A stretch of 64,000 nt of DNA from NCBI RefSeq assembly GCF_003149105.1, contig NZ_QGDS01000018.1, forward strand, positions 1 to 64,000. The letters are read 5' to 3'. Shown piece by piece: positions 34,223-42,527 of this stretch. The first letter of the stretch is position 1. The number at the start of each line of letters is the position of its first letter. A model generated the notes under the pieces. It saw only the letters and a program-made list of their open reading frames with translations. It was not told where the DNA came from and searched no databases. Origin of the DNA: Faecalicatena contorta (GTDB lineage Bacteria; Bacillota; Clostridia; Lachnospirales; Lachnospiraceae). The translations under genes were made by a program, and so were the position numbers.

Positions 34223-36803
34223 GATGTGTATGCCCATGGGTGCGGCAACTGCGCTCTATGGAATTCGGGACTGCATTACAATATTGCATGGTTCTCAGGG
34301 CTGTGCTACCTACATCAGGAGGCATATGGCCACTCACTATAACGAGCCGGTTGATATTGCTTCTTCTTCTCTTACGGAACAAGGAACTGTGTACGGAGGA
34401 GAAAAGAATCTAAAGCAGGGTTTAAAAAATTTAATTACATTATATCATCCGAAAGTAATCGGAATTATGACTACCTGTCTTGCTGAAACAATCGGAGAGG
34501 ATGTGGAAGGAATCAAAGAAAGTTTTTATGAAGAAAATCCACAGTATCGGGATATTACAATTCTTCCGGTAAGTTCTCCCGGCTATGGCGGAACCCAGTA
34601 TGAAGGGTACATGGCTGTATTAAATGCAGTTGCGGGTAAACTGGAAATGGACACCGAAAAAAATGAAAAGGTCAATGTGATTCTTCCTCCGAGCAGTCCG
34701 GCAGATATCCGTTACCTTAAATCTATATTCCGTATGTTTGAAATAGACGCGATATTTTTTCCGGATATATCGGATAATCTTGATGGCGGACACGGAGAGG
34801 AATATTCCAGACTGCCTAAAGGGGGGACCGATATTACGGAACTCAGGAAAATGGCAGGAGCAAGGTTTACTATAGAGCTTTCTGATAAGGACAGCGGTGT
34901 TTCACCGGCCCGGATACTATTTGAAAAGTATCAGGTTCCATACAAGAAGATACTATCTCCTGTGGGGTTAAAGGCCACAGATGATTTTTATGAACTCCTT
35001 TGTGAACTGTCGGGAAAAAAGATGCCTGAGGAGATAAAGACAGCCAGGAGCAGATATCTGGATGGAATGATTGATTCTCACAAGTATAATTCGGCAGGCC
35101 GTGCTGTCATATATGGAGAACCAGAATTTATTATCGCAGCAGTAAGATTTTGTGCGGAAAATGGAATTATGCCGGTGGTTGTGTCCACAGGGAGTGTCTG
35201 TCCGAATCTAAAACAGTATGTAGAAGCCGAAATTGCAGATATGGGAAAAAGATACTTTGTGGATGAATATGTCATTTCAGACGATACTGACTTTAAAGAA
35301 ATAGAAGAATATGCTGTTAGATATAAGGCAAATATCATGATTGGCAATTCGGATGGCAGACGGATAGAGGAACAACTGCATATTCCGCTTGTACGGCGGG
35401 CATTTCCTGTACATGACCGTATAGGAGGGCAGCGTTTACGGATGCTGGGGTATGAAGGATCATTATCCTTTTTAGATGATATTACAAATGCACTGCTGTC
35501 TGCTACGGAAACGTCCTTCAGGGAGACGCTCTATAATACCTATTACAAAGGCACTTCCATTGACTCAGGAGAAACAAAACAGGCAGATATGATGAAAAAA
35601 ACAATGGAACATCCATGTTATAACTGCGCAGGGCATAAATTTGCCAGAATTCATCTTCCGGTGGCACCGGCCTGCAATGTACAATGTAATTATTGTGTAC
35701 GTAAGTTTGACTGCCCGAATGAAAGCAGGCCCGGAGTGACTAGTACAATACTGACTCCGGCAGAAGCATTGGAGCGGTATAAGGCTGTGAAAGCAAAAAT
35801 GCCAAATCTTACTGTAGCAGGGATTGCGGGACCCGGAGACTCTCTGGCAGGAAACTACCCGGAGGTGAAAAAGACTCTGGAACTGATACGGGAATATGAC
35901 CCGGATGTTACATTCTGTCTTTCTACCAACGGTCTGATGCTTCCGCTTTATGCGGAAGAACTTGTAAAACTTGGAGTTTCCCATGTTACGGTGACAATGA
36001 GCGCTGTGGATCCCTCAATTAGTGCTGAGATTTACAAATATATAGATTATCTGGGCAAAAGATACGAAGGAGAAGCTGCCGGTGCAATTATGGTATCCAA
36101 TCAGCTTTCGGGACTTAGAATTCTGCTTGCACATGGAATTATATGCAAAGTGAATATTGTCACACTAAAAGGAATCAATGAGGGGCATATTCCTCAGGTT
36201 GTGCAGACATGTAAAGATATAGGATGCTACATTACAAATATTATGCAGCTCATACCGGTAGAGGGAAGTGTTTTCGAAAATCTGCCTATGGTGAGTAATA
36301 AAGAGATTCAGAATCTGAGAAACAACTGCAATGGAATTATGCGCCAAATGTTTCACTGTAAGCAGTGCAGGGCAGATGCTGTCGGAACCCTTGATAATGA
36401 TCTTTCTGTTGATCTTGAAAAACTTTCAAAAAAAGGAAGCACGGAAGAGGAAAAGAAAGAGCAAGACAAGACACTAAAATTTGCCATTGCATCTAAAAGT
36501 GGTGTTTATGTGGATATGCATTTTGGTCATGTAGAAAAATTCTATATCTATCAGTATGAAAATGGAGATTTACGTTTTATAGAAAATCGAAATGTGGAAA
36601 AGTATTGTACCGGAGTTGAAGAGTGCGGAGATACAGAAAATAAAATCACACAAATTATATCGGTACTTCACGATTGCGACGGAGTGATAGCAATGAGAAT
36701 TGGAGAAGCTCCCAAGACACGTTTAAAGGAAAAAGGAATCCAGGCAATTACCGCATTTGATAAAATAGAATCAGCAATTTGTAACGCCGCAGGCGAAATG
36801 TAG
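34173..36803 (+). CDS. nifB: NifN-NifB-NifX fusion, cofactor assembly protein
   Basis: An 876-residue triple fusion. Residues 1 to about 455 are NifN (CKMCMPMGAA, LHGSQGC, TTCLAETIGED). Residues about 470-755 are NifB, a radical-SAM enzyme making the NifB-co 8Fe core: HPCYNCAGHKFARIH and the C501-x3-C505-x2-C508 cluster motif. Residues about 768-876 are a NifX-like cofactor-binding domain (FAIASKSGVYVDMHFGH). The same N-B fusion is known from C. pasteurianum. Fusion channels NifB-co to the NifEN scaffold. It starts inside the nifE 3' end. Confidence 0.94.
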   Translation: MKTKITSLVNLNTNPCKMCMPMGAATALYGIRDCITILHGSQGCATYIRRHMATHYNEPVDIASSSLTEQGTVYGGEKNLKQGLKNLITLYHPKVIGIMTTCLAETIGEDVEGIKESFYEENPQYRDITILPVSSPGYGGTQYEGYMAVLNAVAGKLEMDTEKNEKVNVILPPSSPADIRYLKSIFRMFEIDAIFFPDISDNLDGGHGEEYSRLPKGGTDITELRKMAGARFTIELSDKDSGVSPARILFEKYQVPYKKILSPVGLKATDDFYELLCELSGKKMPEEIKTARSRYLDGMIDSHKYNSAGRAVIYGEPEFIIAAVRFCAENGIMPVVVSTGSVCPNLKQYVEAEIADMGKRYFVDEYVISDDTDFKEIEEYAVRYKANIMIGNSDGRRIEEQLHIPLVRRAFPVHDRIGGQRLRMLGYEGSLSFLDDITNALLSATETSFRETLYNTYYKGTSIDSGETKQADMMKKTMEHPCYNCAGHKFARIHLPVAPACNVQCNYCVRKFDCPNESRPGVTSTILTPAEALERYKAVKAKMPNLTVAGIAGPGDSLAGNYPEVKKTLELIREYDPDVTFCLSTNGLMLPLYAEELVKLGVSHVTVTMSAVDPSISAEIYKYIDYLGKRYEGEAAGAIMVSNQLSGLRILLAHGIICKVNIVTLKGINEGHIPQVVQTCKDIGCYITNIMQLIPVEGSVFENLPMVSNKEIQNLRNNCNGIMRQMFHCKQCRADAVGTLDNDLSVDLEKLSKKGSTEEEKKEQDKTLKFAIASKSGVYVDMHFGHVEKFYIYQYENGDLRFIENRNVEKYCTGVEECGDTENKITQIISVLHDCDGVIAMRIGEAPKTRLKEKGIQAITAFDKIESAICNAAGEM

Positions 36804-36817
36804 AAGGAGGTAATCAT

Positions 36818-37126
36818 ATGGTTCAACCTAAGTATCATGTTTTTATCTGCACAAGCTGCAGAATTAACGGGCAGCAGAAGGGATACTGTTTTCAGCAGGG
36901 AAGTGTGAATCTTATACAGGATTTTATGCAGGAAATTGAAGACCGTGAGCTTTCAGGAGAAGTTGTTATTAATAATACAGGGTGTTTCGGTATCTGTGAC
37001 AAGGGACCGATTGTTGTAGTTTATCCGGAAGGAGTATGGTACGGAAATGTAAAACCGGAAGATGTGGAACGAATTTTTGATGAGCATTTTGAAGGAGGAA
37101 TACCTGTAGAAGATTTGAGGATTTAA
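36818..37126 (+). CDS. Thioredoxin-like [2Fe-2S] ferredoxin
   Basis: A 102-residue protein closely resembling the C. pasteurianum [2Fe-2S] ferredoxin that interacts with the MoFe protein. HVFICTSCRINGQQKGYC and NNTGCFGICDKGPIVVVYPEGVWY hold the cluster cysteines. It is placed between nifN-B and nifV-omega. The likely role is electron transfer or docking to nitrogenase; the family evidence is good but its exact job in nitrogen fixation is unsettled. AGGAGG precedes ATG. Confidence 0.92.
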   Translation: MVQPKYHVFICTSCRINGQQKGYCFQQGSVNLIQDFMQEIEDRELSGEVVINNTGCFGICDKGPIVVVYPEGVWYGNVKPEDVERIFDEHFEGGIPVEDLRI

Positions 37127-37150
37127 AATAAGGGAAATGGAGGTATATCT

Positions 37151-38140
37151 ATGATAAGAATTATAGATGCTACACTATGCATTCTTGATAACTATAATTT
37201 AACCCGGGAACAGATATATCGTTTTGTGGAGCTTATGGGAAAAATCGGTATCAGAAATCTGCAGATTTCTGCCGGCGTGTATGAAAAACTGCAGGGAAAC
37301 CTGCCGGATGGAATGACCTATTATCTTGAAGTGGATACCGTTTCCTACATGAATGAAGATTATCCAAAGGATAAAAGGATTAAATATTATTTTACCCCCA
37401 AGCAGAAAAGAGGAAAAAGAGAAATCGAAACCTATCAGATTAATGATATGGAAGAGCCGGTAAAGATAGTACCGGCTGAAGAAAATTCGCTGCTGAGGGT
37501 TACAGGATTAGATAAACTTCTGCTTGGAGGGTGCAATGTGGGGCTGGAGACATTAAAAAAGAGATTTGAATTAAAGCAGCTTATTCTATGTCCGGAGAAT
37601 ACTTACCACTGTGCAACGGCAATTGCAACCCTGTTCCTTCAAAATAAGGGGTATGCCGTTGTATCAACCTTGCTTGGGATTGGAAATAAGGCCGCAACAG
37701 AGCAAATTCTCATGGCACTGCATGTGATTGAACGATACATGGTGAATCATGATTTTAAAGATTTCTCAAGGTTAAAATGCTGGCTTGAGGATGTATTGAA
37801 AGAGGAGATATCTCCCATGGCACCCGTACTCGGCACCCGCATTTTTTATGTGGAATCAGGTATTCATGTCGATGGCATTTTAAAAAAGCCTGCCAATTAT
37901 GAACCATATCCTGCGGAGCTGGTCGGTTTAGAAAGGGAAGTAATTCTTGGAAAGCACTCAGGAAAAGGTTGTGTTACTTTTAAATTAAAGAAACTTCATA
38001 TGGAGAATACATTTCAAGATCATACAGAAGACCTGCTTCAGTTGATCAAAGAAAAAAGCAGGGCACGGGGAACCGCCATTACAGAGGAAGAATTTATAGA
38101 AATGGTCGGGAGGTATGAGACTTATGATGAAAAAACTTAG
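37151..38140 (+). CDS. nifV-omega: Homocitrate synthase, omega subunit
   Basis: A 329-residue protein that covers the C-terminal/regulatory half of homocitrate synthase: FYVESGIHVDGILKKP, then LVGLEREVILGKHSGKG. The first ~120 residues are a degenerate barrel start (IDATLCILDNYN) lacking the DGEQ catalytic motif. In C. pasteurianum homocitrate synthase is likewise split into omega and alpha chains. Homocitrate is the organic ligand of FeMo-co. The gene overlaps nifV-alpha. Confidence 0.9.
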   Translation: MIRIIDATLCILDNYNLTREQIYRFVELMGKIGIRNLQISAGVYEKLQGNLPDGMTYYLEVDTVSYMNEDYPKDKRIKYYFTPKQKRGKREIETYQINDMEEPVKIVPAEENSLLRVTGLDKLLLGGCNVGLETLKKRFELKQLILCPENTYHCATAIATLFLQNKGYAVVSTLLGIGNKAATEQILMALHVIERYMVNHDFKDFSRLKCWLEDVLKEEISPMAPVLGTRIFYVESGIHVDGILKKPANYEPYPAELVGLEREVILGKHSGKGCVTFKLKKLHMENTFQDHTEDLLQLIKEKSRARGTAITEEEFIEMVGRYETYDEKT

Positions 38141-38942
38141 TATAGTGGATACAACATTGCGTGACGGGGAACAGTGCCCGGGAGTTGTTTTTTTCCCGGA
38201 AGATAAGGTGAAATTGGCACGGGCACTGGATGAAATAGGTGTATCCGAGATAGAAGTCGGAATATTTGACCGGAAGACAGAGGGGAGGGAATATCTGTCT
38301 AAAATCATGCACCAGAAAAAACATGCCAAAATATCACTTTGGAGCAGGCTGAACCCTGTAGATGTTATGGAAGCATGCCGTCAAAAACCGGATATCGTGC
38401 ATATCGCAGTTCCGGTCAGTTATGTACAGATTTACTCCAAGCTCAATAAAAATAAAGCCTGGGTAGAAAAACAGTTCATGGAATGTATAGAAATAGCGAA
38501 TAACTTCCATGTGCAGGTGACACCCGGATTTGAGGATTCTTCACGTGCCGATATAGGATTTATGATAAAATTGGCGGTTCAGGCTGAAAAAATGGGAATA
38601 AAAATTATCAGGCTGGCGGATACAGTCGGTATTTTTACACCTGTACGTGCAGGAAAGCTGGTAAAAGAAATACACAGCCATTCTTCTATAATGATTGAAG
38701 CACATGAACATAATGATTTTGGTATGGCTGTGGCCAATTCCCTGGAAATGGCCAACATGGGGGCAGGTTTGATTGATTGTACGATACTGGGTATTGGCGA
38801 ACGATCTGGGAACTGCAATATGTATGATTTTATTCATGCCTGTGAAGTCCACTTTGACACAGGAATTGACAAACGCAGTGTACTTAAGATTGAAGAACTG
38901 TTATCGGGGATGATTAAGCCGGATAGAAGAAAATTCCTATAG
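38124..38942 (+). CDS. nifV-alpha: Homocitrate synthase, alpha subunit
   Basis: A 272-residue catalytic half of homocitrate synthase: DTTLRDGEQCPGV at the N terminus, LADTVGIFTP, the metal-binding HEHNDFGMAVANSL and GIGERSGNCN. It condenses acetyl-CoA with 2-oxoglutarate. It stops where the omega chain homology begins, confirming the split. ATG 38115 is in frame, but GGGAGG at 38109 favours 38124. It overlaps the omega gene by 17 bases, suggesting coupled translation of a heteromer. Confidence 0.92.
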   Translation: MMKKLSIVDTTLRDGEQCPGVVFFPEDKVKLARALDEIGVSEIEVGIFDRKTEGREYLSKIMHQKKHAKISLWSRLNPVDVMEACRQKPDIVHIAVPVSYVQIYSKLNKNKAWVEKQFMECIEIANNFHVQVTPGFEDSSRADIGFMIKLAVQAEKMGIKIIRLADTVGIFTPVRAGKLVKEIHSHSSIMIEAHEHNDFGMAVANSLEMANMGAGLIDCTILGIGERSGNCNMYDFIHACEVHFDTGIDKRSVLKIEELLSGMIKPDRRKFL

Positions 38943-38951
38943 GAGGACAAT

Positions 38952-39242
38952 GTGAATATTAAATCAGCAAAATTAAAAGAAGGTTATATTTTAAGAGAGC
39001 TTGGAGGAGAGTTTTGCATCTTTTACGAAAAAGACAGTGATAACGGTTCACTGACAGGACTTCCGTCTGTCAATGAAGCCTGTATCTTTTTATGGAGCAG
39101 GCTGGAAAAGGGTGCGGATACCGAAGAGCTGATTAGCACAGTTACTGATAAATTTGAAGTCAGCAGAGAGGATGCTGAATATGAGGTGGGCGAATTTCTT
39201 GCAAAGCTGATTCATGGAAATGTGGTAGAAATTGAACAGTGA
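38952..39242 (+). CDS. PqqD-like protein in the nif operon
   Basis: A 96-residue protein with the PqqD/winged-helix pattern: a beta-strand N terminus (YILRELGGEFCIFY), LPSVNEACIFLWSRL and EEVx-type ending seen as EDAEYEVGEFLAKL. PqqD folds bind peptides or partner proteins of radical-SAM enzymes. The start is GTG at 38952 behind AGGAGG. Its position 9 bases after nifV-alpha and ahead of the AnfO-like gene suggests a role in nitrogenase maturation, perhaps with the NifB radical-SAM domain (inference). No precursor peptide gene is evident. Confidence 0.7.
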   Translation: MNIKSAKLKEGYILRELGGEFCIFYEKDSDNGSLTGLPSVNEACIFLWSRLEKGADTEELISTVTDKFEVSREDAEYEVGEFLAKLIHGNVVEIEQ

Positions 39243-39255
39243 AAGGGGGAACATT

Positions 39256-39885
39256 ATGGAAAGAATTGCTGTATTTACAGATCAGAACGGAAACATGGTT
39301 AATTTTTATGATTGCGTCTGTTTTCAGATATTTCTAAAAATAAAAAGAGAATTTATACTTGAGAAAACCATCTATTATGATCCGATTCCGCAGTCAACTG
39401 TGTCAGAGGTAAGAAAGTCAGTAAAGTATTTGACAGAACTTCTGGAGAATTGCAAAATAGCAGCATTTAGAGATATCAGCGGGATTCCCTATACCATTTT
39501 GGACAGGGAAGGGTTCTTGATTTTTCTGGTTCCGGATTATATAAAAGAAACGCTGAATGGAATTGTATTGGATTTGGAAGAAATGAAGAAGGAAAAACGG
39601 ATGAAATGGGAATTGGCAGAGAACATAAAACCGCTGGAATCTGATATCCCCGGCATTTATTTTTTTAATCTGCTTCAAATTGAAAAAGAACATCCGGAAC
39701 TTTCTTCAAAGCAGATTCTTATGGAATTTTTACAAACAACCTCATTCTTGGAACTGAAGCTGCGCTGTTCACATGTTCCGCCCTGGATTACACGTGATGG
39801 GGCATGGAATGTACAGGTTCAGGACACAGAACAGGGAATACTTGCACGGATTACAGCCCGTCAATGTCAGGAGGGAAGTCTATGA
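39256..39885 (+). CDS. AnfO-like nitrogenase accessory protein
   Basis: A 209-residue protein. It resembles the AnfO family: RIAVFTDQNGN at the start, LLENCKIAAFRDISGIPYTILDREGF in the middle and PGIYFFNLLQIEKEHPELSSKQIL towards the end. AnfO was described with Fe-only nitrogenase, yet this locus is Mo-type. The start at 39256 follows AAAGGGGGA; 39232 is a weaker in-frame choice. It overlaps the next gene as ATGA. Function unknown; assignment rests on remembered family features, so moderate confidence. Confidence 0.6.
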   Translation: MERIAVFTDQNGNMVNFYDCVCFQIFLKIKREFILEKTIYYDPIPQSTVSEVRKSVKYLTELLENCKIAAFRDISGIPYTILDREGFLIFLVPDYIKETLNGIVLDLEEMKKEKRMKWELAENIKPLESDIPGIYFFNLLQIEKEHPELSSKQILMEFLQTTSFLELKLRCSHVPPWITRDGAWNVQVQDTEQGILARITARQCQEGSL

Positions 39886-40877
39886 TGAATTATCTTGTAA
39901 TCGACAAAGCGCATATACAGATGGAATTTGGGATTCTTGGAGATGTATCCTCTTTTCAGACTTATCCCAGCGGAGAGCTTGAAAGTGTAAATTTGACAGG
40001 GAAAAATATGGTTGTAACGCATGTGGGAGAACTGGTCCCCTCTTACACAGAATCACAAAGGCGGAAAAAGAAAGCATCAGTGGAATTTTATAAAAATGGA
40101 ATCATAAAAGCCGTCATGCTGGAGGAACAGTCTGAAATTGAAAGTCCAATCGGAATCTTGCCGGCAGAGTATGTAACATTTTATCCGACAGGAGAGCTGC
40201 ATAAGGCTTTTGTATCGAATGGGCAGATAAACGGATTCTGGTCAGAGGAGGATGAACGGGAAAATAATATCCCGCTTTCTTTTGAATTGGATGCTGCCTC
40301 CTTCTGCGCATATACAAATGGTATCTGTTTTTATAAAAGCGGAAATATAAAAAGCATCACGCTGTATCCAAAAGAGAGCATTACAGTACACTCTCCGGCA
40401 GGTGAGATTGAGACGGCAATAGGCTTCTCCCTCTATGAGAGTGGAGAATTAAAGTCGGTAGAACCAAAAACAGCATTGTTACTGCAAACTCCAATCGGAA
40501 TCTTTTCGGCTTTTGATCCGGATGCAGTGGGAGTTCACGCGGACAGCAATTCGGTTATGTTTGATGAGAAAGGGAGGCTTACTGCGTTTTCTACTGTAGA
40601 AGATAAAGTTATGGTTCAAACAGGAGGTGAGGAGTTTCTGGTTCTCGAACCTGCGGAAAAGCAACACCCGCTTTATGACGATATAAAGGTACGGAGTGCC
40701 ATGAAAGTAATTTTCGATTTTGAGGAGGATACAGTGAACTTTGAAAACGGCAGTACGTATACTTTTCCGATGGAACATACTGGATTTACCATTCAAAAAC
40801 TGCCTGCGGATACATTGGGATGTACACCTGACGACTGTGCAAACTGCTCACTGTGCCACAGCAGCAATTATACCTAA
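39882..40877 (+). CDS. Beta-repeat protein with C-terminal four-Cys motif (unrecognised)
   Basis: A 331-residue protein I cannot assign. It carries repeats of the form aromatic-Y/F-x-S/N-G-x-hydrophobic-K: TYPSGELESV (27-36), FYKNGIIKAV (69-78), FYPTGELHKA (100-109), FYKSGNIKSI (150-159), LYESGELKSV (184-193) and MFDEKGRLTA (226-235), like MORN/YwqK-type beta repeats. The last residues hold C314-x4-C319-x2-C322-x2-C325, a likely metal or Fe-S site. No signal peptide. Translationally coupled to the AnfO-like gene and followed by modA, it is part of the nif/mod operon. Confidence 0.75.
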   Translation: MMNYLVIDKAHIQMEFGILGDVSSFQTYPSGELESVNLTGKNMVVTHVGELVPSYTESQRRKKKASVEFYKNGIIKAVMLEEQSEIESPIGILPAEYVTFYPTGELHKAFVSNGQINGFWSEEDERENNIPLSFELDAASFCAYTNGICFYKSGNIKSITLYPKESITVHSPAGEIETAIGFSLYESGELKSVEPKTALLLQTPIGIFSAFDPDAVGVHADSNSVMFDEKGRLTAFSTVEDKVMVQTGGEEFLVLEPAEKQHPLYDDIKVRSAMKVIFDFEEDTVNFENGSTYTFPMEHTGFTIQKLPADTLGCTPDDCANCSLCHSSNYT

Positions 40878-40909
40878 GTGAAGAGAAAGGAATAGGAATG
40901 TGAGTTAAT

Positions 40910-41815
40910 ATGAAAAATGTAAAAAAATCATGTATTTGTTTCGTGGCAGCGATGCTGCTGTTATTCGGATGTGGGAATGCTGGACCTAATGTTCCATCTG
41001 CAAAAGCTAAGACGGATCCGCCGGCAGTGGCTGATAATGAGGCGGCAGAAAGTACATCAAAAACAGAGGCGGAAATGGAAAAAACGGTCAAAATTACTGG
41101 TTTTAAAGATGTCAATACAGACGCAGTAACTTTGATTGCACTAGGGAATTCGGGTGTGCCAGTGGGGCAGTATTCGGAAGAGATTTTTCGTAATCTGGGT
41201 TTCTGGGATAGTATCCAGGGTAAAATATCTTATGGCACGAATGTAAAAGAAGTTCTGTCTCAGGTAGAAGAGGGCACGGTAGACTGCGGTGTTGTATATG
41301 CAACGGATGCAGCAACGGCAGAGGGGATTAAGGTTGTGTGTACAGCTCCAGAGGATGCATTGAATACACCAGTTCTTTATCCGGCAGCGGTTTTGAAGAA
41401 TTCGGAGAATCCAACGGCAGCAAAGGCATTTTTAAATTTTCTTCTTTCCGATGGAGCAGTCCATGAGTTTGAAAAAGTCGGATTCGAGATGGCAACAGAT
41501 GAAAAACCGGCTGAAGTAGCATCTGACAAGGCCTGTACATTAAATGTTTTTGCAGCGGCAAGTCTGATGGAATCTCTTACATCGATTCAAAAGCTTTTTA
41601 ACGAACAGTATCCTGATATTACGCTGGTATATAATTTTGATTCCAGCGGAACCTTGCAGACCCAGATTGAACAGGGAGCTTCGGCGGATATATTTTTTTC
41701 AGCAGCACAAAAGCAGATGGATACACTGCAGGAAGAAGGATATATAAACGGGGATACTGTAACAAATCTTCTGAATAATAAAATTGTTCTGATTGTTTCT
41801 GGGGAAAAGGAATAG
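40910..41815 (+). CDS. modA: Molybdate-binding lipoprotein with permuted lobe order
   Basis: A 301-residue lipoprotein. The signal ends in lipobox LFGC (C21), then a linker to about residue 58. Residues 59-193 match the C-terminal half of ModA (VPVGQYSEEIF, VDCGVVYATDA, VLYPAAVL, AKAFLNFLLS). After a short linker, residues 209-299 match the N-terminal half (LNVFAAASL, VYNFDSSGTL, ADIFFSAAQKQMD, NKIVLIV). The order is reversed relative to normal ModA, with the cut in the hinge. Ligand positions (S218, S245/S246, V85 region, V129, Y157) are all present. It delivers molybdate to ModBC for FeMo-co synthesis. Confidence 0.85.
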   Translation: MKNVKKSCICFVAAMLLLFGCGNAGPNVPSAKAKTDPPAVADNEAAESTSKTEAEMEKTVKITGFKDVNTDAVTLIALGNSGVPVGQYSEEIFRNLGFWDSIQGKISYGTNVKEVLSQVEEGTVDCGVVYATDAATAEGIKVVCTAPEDALNTPVLYPAAVLKNSENPTAAKAFLNFLLSDGAVHEFEKVGFEMATDEKPAEVASDKACTLNVFAAASLMESLTSIQKLFNEQYPDITLVYNFDSSGTLQTQIEQGASADIFFSAAQKQMDTLQEEGYINGDTVTNLLNNKIVLIVSGEKE

Positions 41816-41853
41816 AACAAGAATCTTATAATAGGACAAAAGGAGGTACATTT

Positions 41854-42525
41854 ATGAATCTGTTTCCCTTGTGGAATTCCTTGAGGATTTCTTTTCTGGC
41901 AACCTGTATTACTTTTTTCCTAGGTATTATCCTGGCTTATTATGTAATCAGGCTCCCTGGGATACTTAAGGGGATTTTAGACGCGATATTTACGATTCCC
42001 ATGGTGCTGCCTCCTACCGTTGTCGGTTTCCTGCTGTTAAAAACGCTTTCGCCAAAAAGCGTTCCCGGCATTTTAGTGAAAGAATATTTTCATACTACTA
42101 TTACCATGAAATGGTATGCAGCGATTGCGGCAGTCGTTGTGGTAACTTTCCCACTGATGTACCGAACTGCAAGAAGTTCATTTGAAGCATTCGATCAAAA
42201 TATCATTGCGAGTGGAAAGACACTCTGTCTTTCTAACACTTACATATTTTGGAGAATCCTGCTTCCAAACTGTAAGGCAGGAATTGTAGCAGGTATGGTG
42301 CTTGCATTTGCAAGAGGACTCGGAGAATACGGCGCCACAAGCATGGTTGCAGGATACATTGCAGACAGAACGGCCACCATATCTACAACCGTTGCCTATT
42401 TTTGGCAGACAAATCAAGATACGGAAGCAATGGGATGGGTGCTGATTAATCTGATTATATCTTTTGTAGTCATGCTGGTAGTCAATATATTTGATAAACG
42501 GGTATCATTTGGAAGGGGGGGCTGA
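41854..42525 (+). CDS. modB: Molybdate ABC transporter permease
   Basis: A 223-residue inner-membrane permease with five to six hydrophobic helices. It shows PMVLPPTVVGFLLL and the EAA-type loop LPNCKAGIVAGMVLAFARGLGEYGA-like region (split here as FARGLGEYGATSM). It is of normal ModB length. It sits between modA and modC with an AGGAGG start, forming the membrane channel of the molybdate importer serving the nitrogenase. Confidence 0.92.
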   Translation: MNLFPLWNSLRISFLATCITFFLGIILAYYVIRLPGILKGILDAIFTIPMVLPPTVVGFLLLKTLSPKSVPGILVKEYFHTTITMKWYAAIAAVVVVTFPLMYRTARSSFEAFDQNIIASGKTLCLSNTYIFWRILLPNCKAGIVAGMVLAFARGLGEYGATSMVAGYIADRTATISTTVAYFWQTNQDTEAMGWVLINLIISFVVMLVVNIFDKRVSFGRGG

Positions 42526-42527
42526 GA

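Noticed and set aside
38952..39242. RiPP biosynthetic locus based on the PqqD-like gene
   Set aside because: No precursor peptide, dedicated radical-SAM maturase or peptidase lies nearby; the only radical-SAM domain is NifB.
39256..39885. Fe-only or vanadium nitrogenase locus
   Set aside because: No delta-subunit gene (anfG/vnfG) is present, and NifD has the ~50-residue insertion and motifs of the clostridial Mo enzyme; modABC is adjacent.
40910..41815. Frameshift or truncated tandem modA copies
   Set aside because: The frame is open throughout, and bases after the stop (41816-41853) do not encode the missing continuation. The reversed halves together cover one complete ModA.
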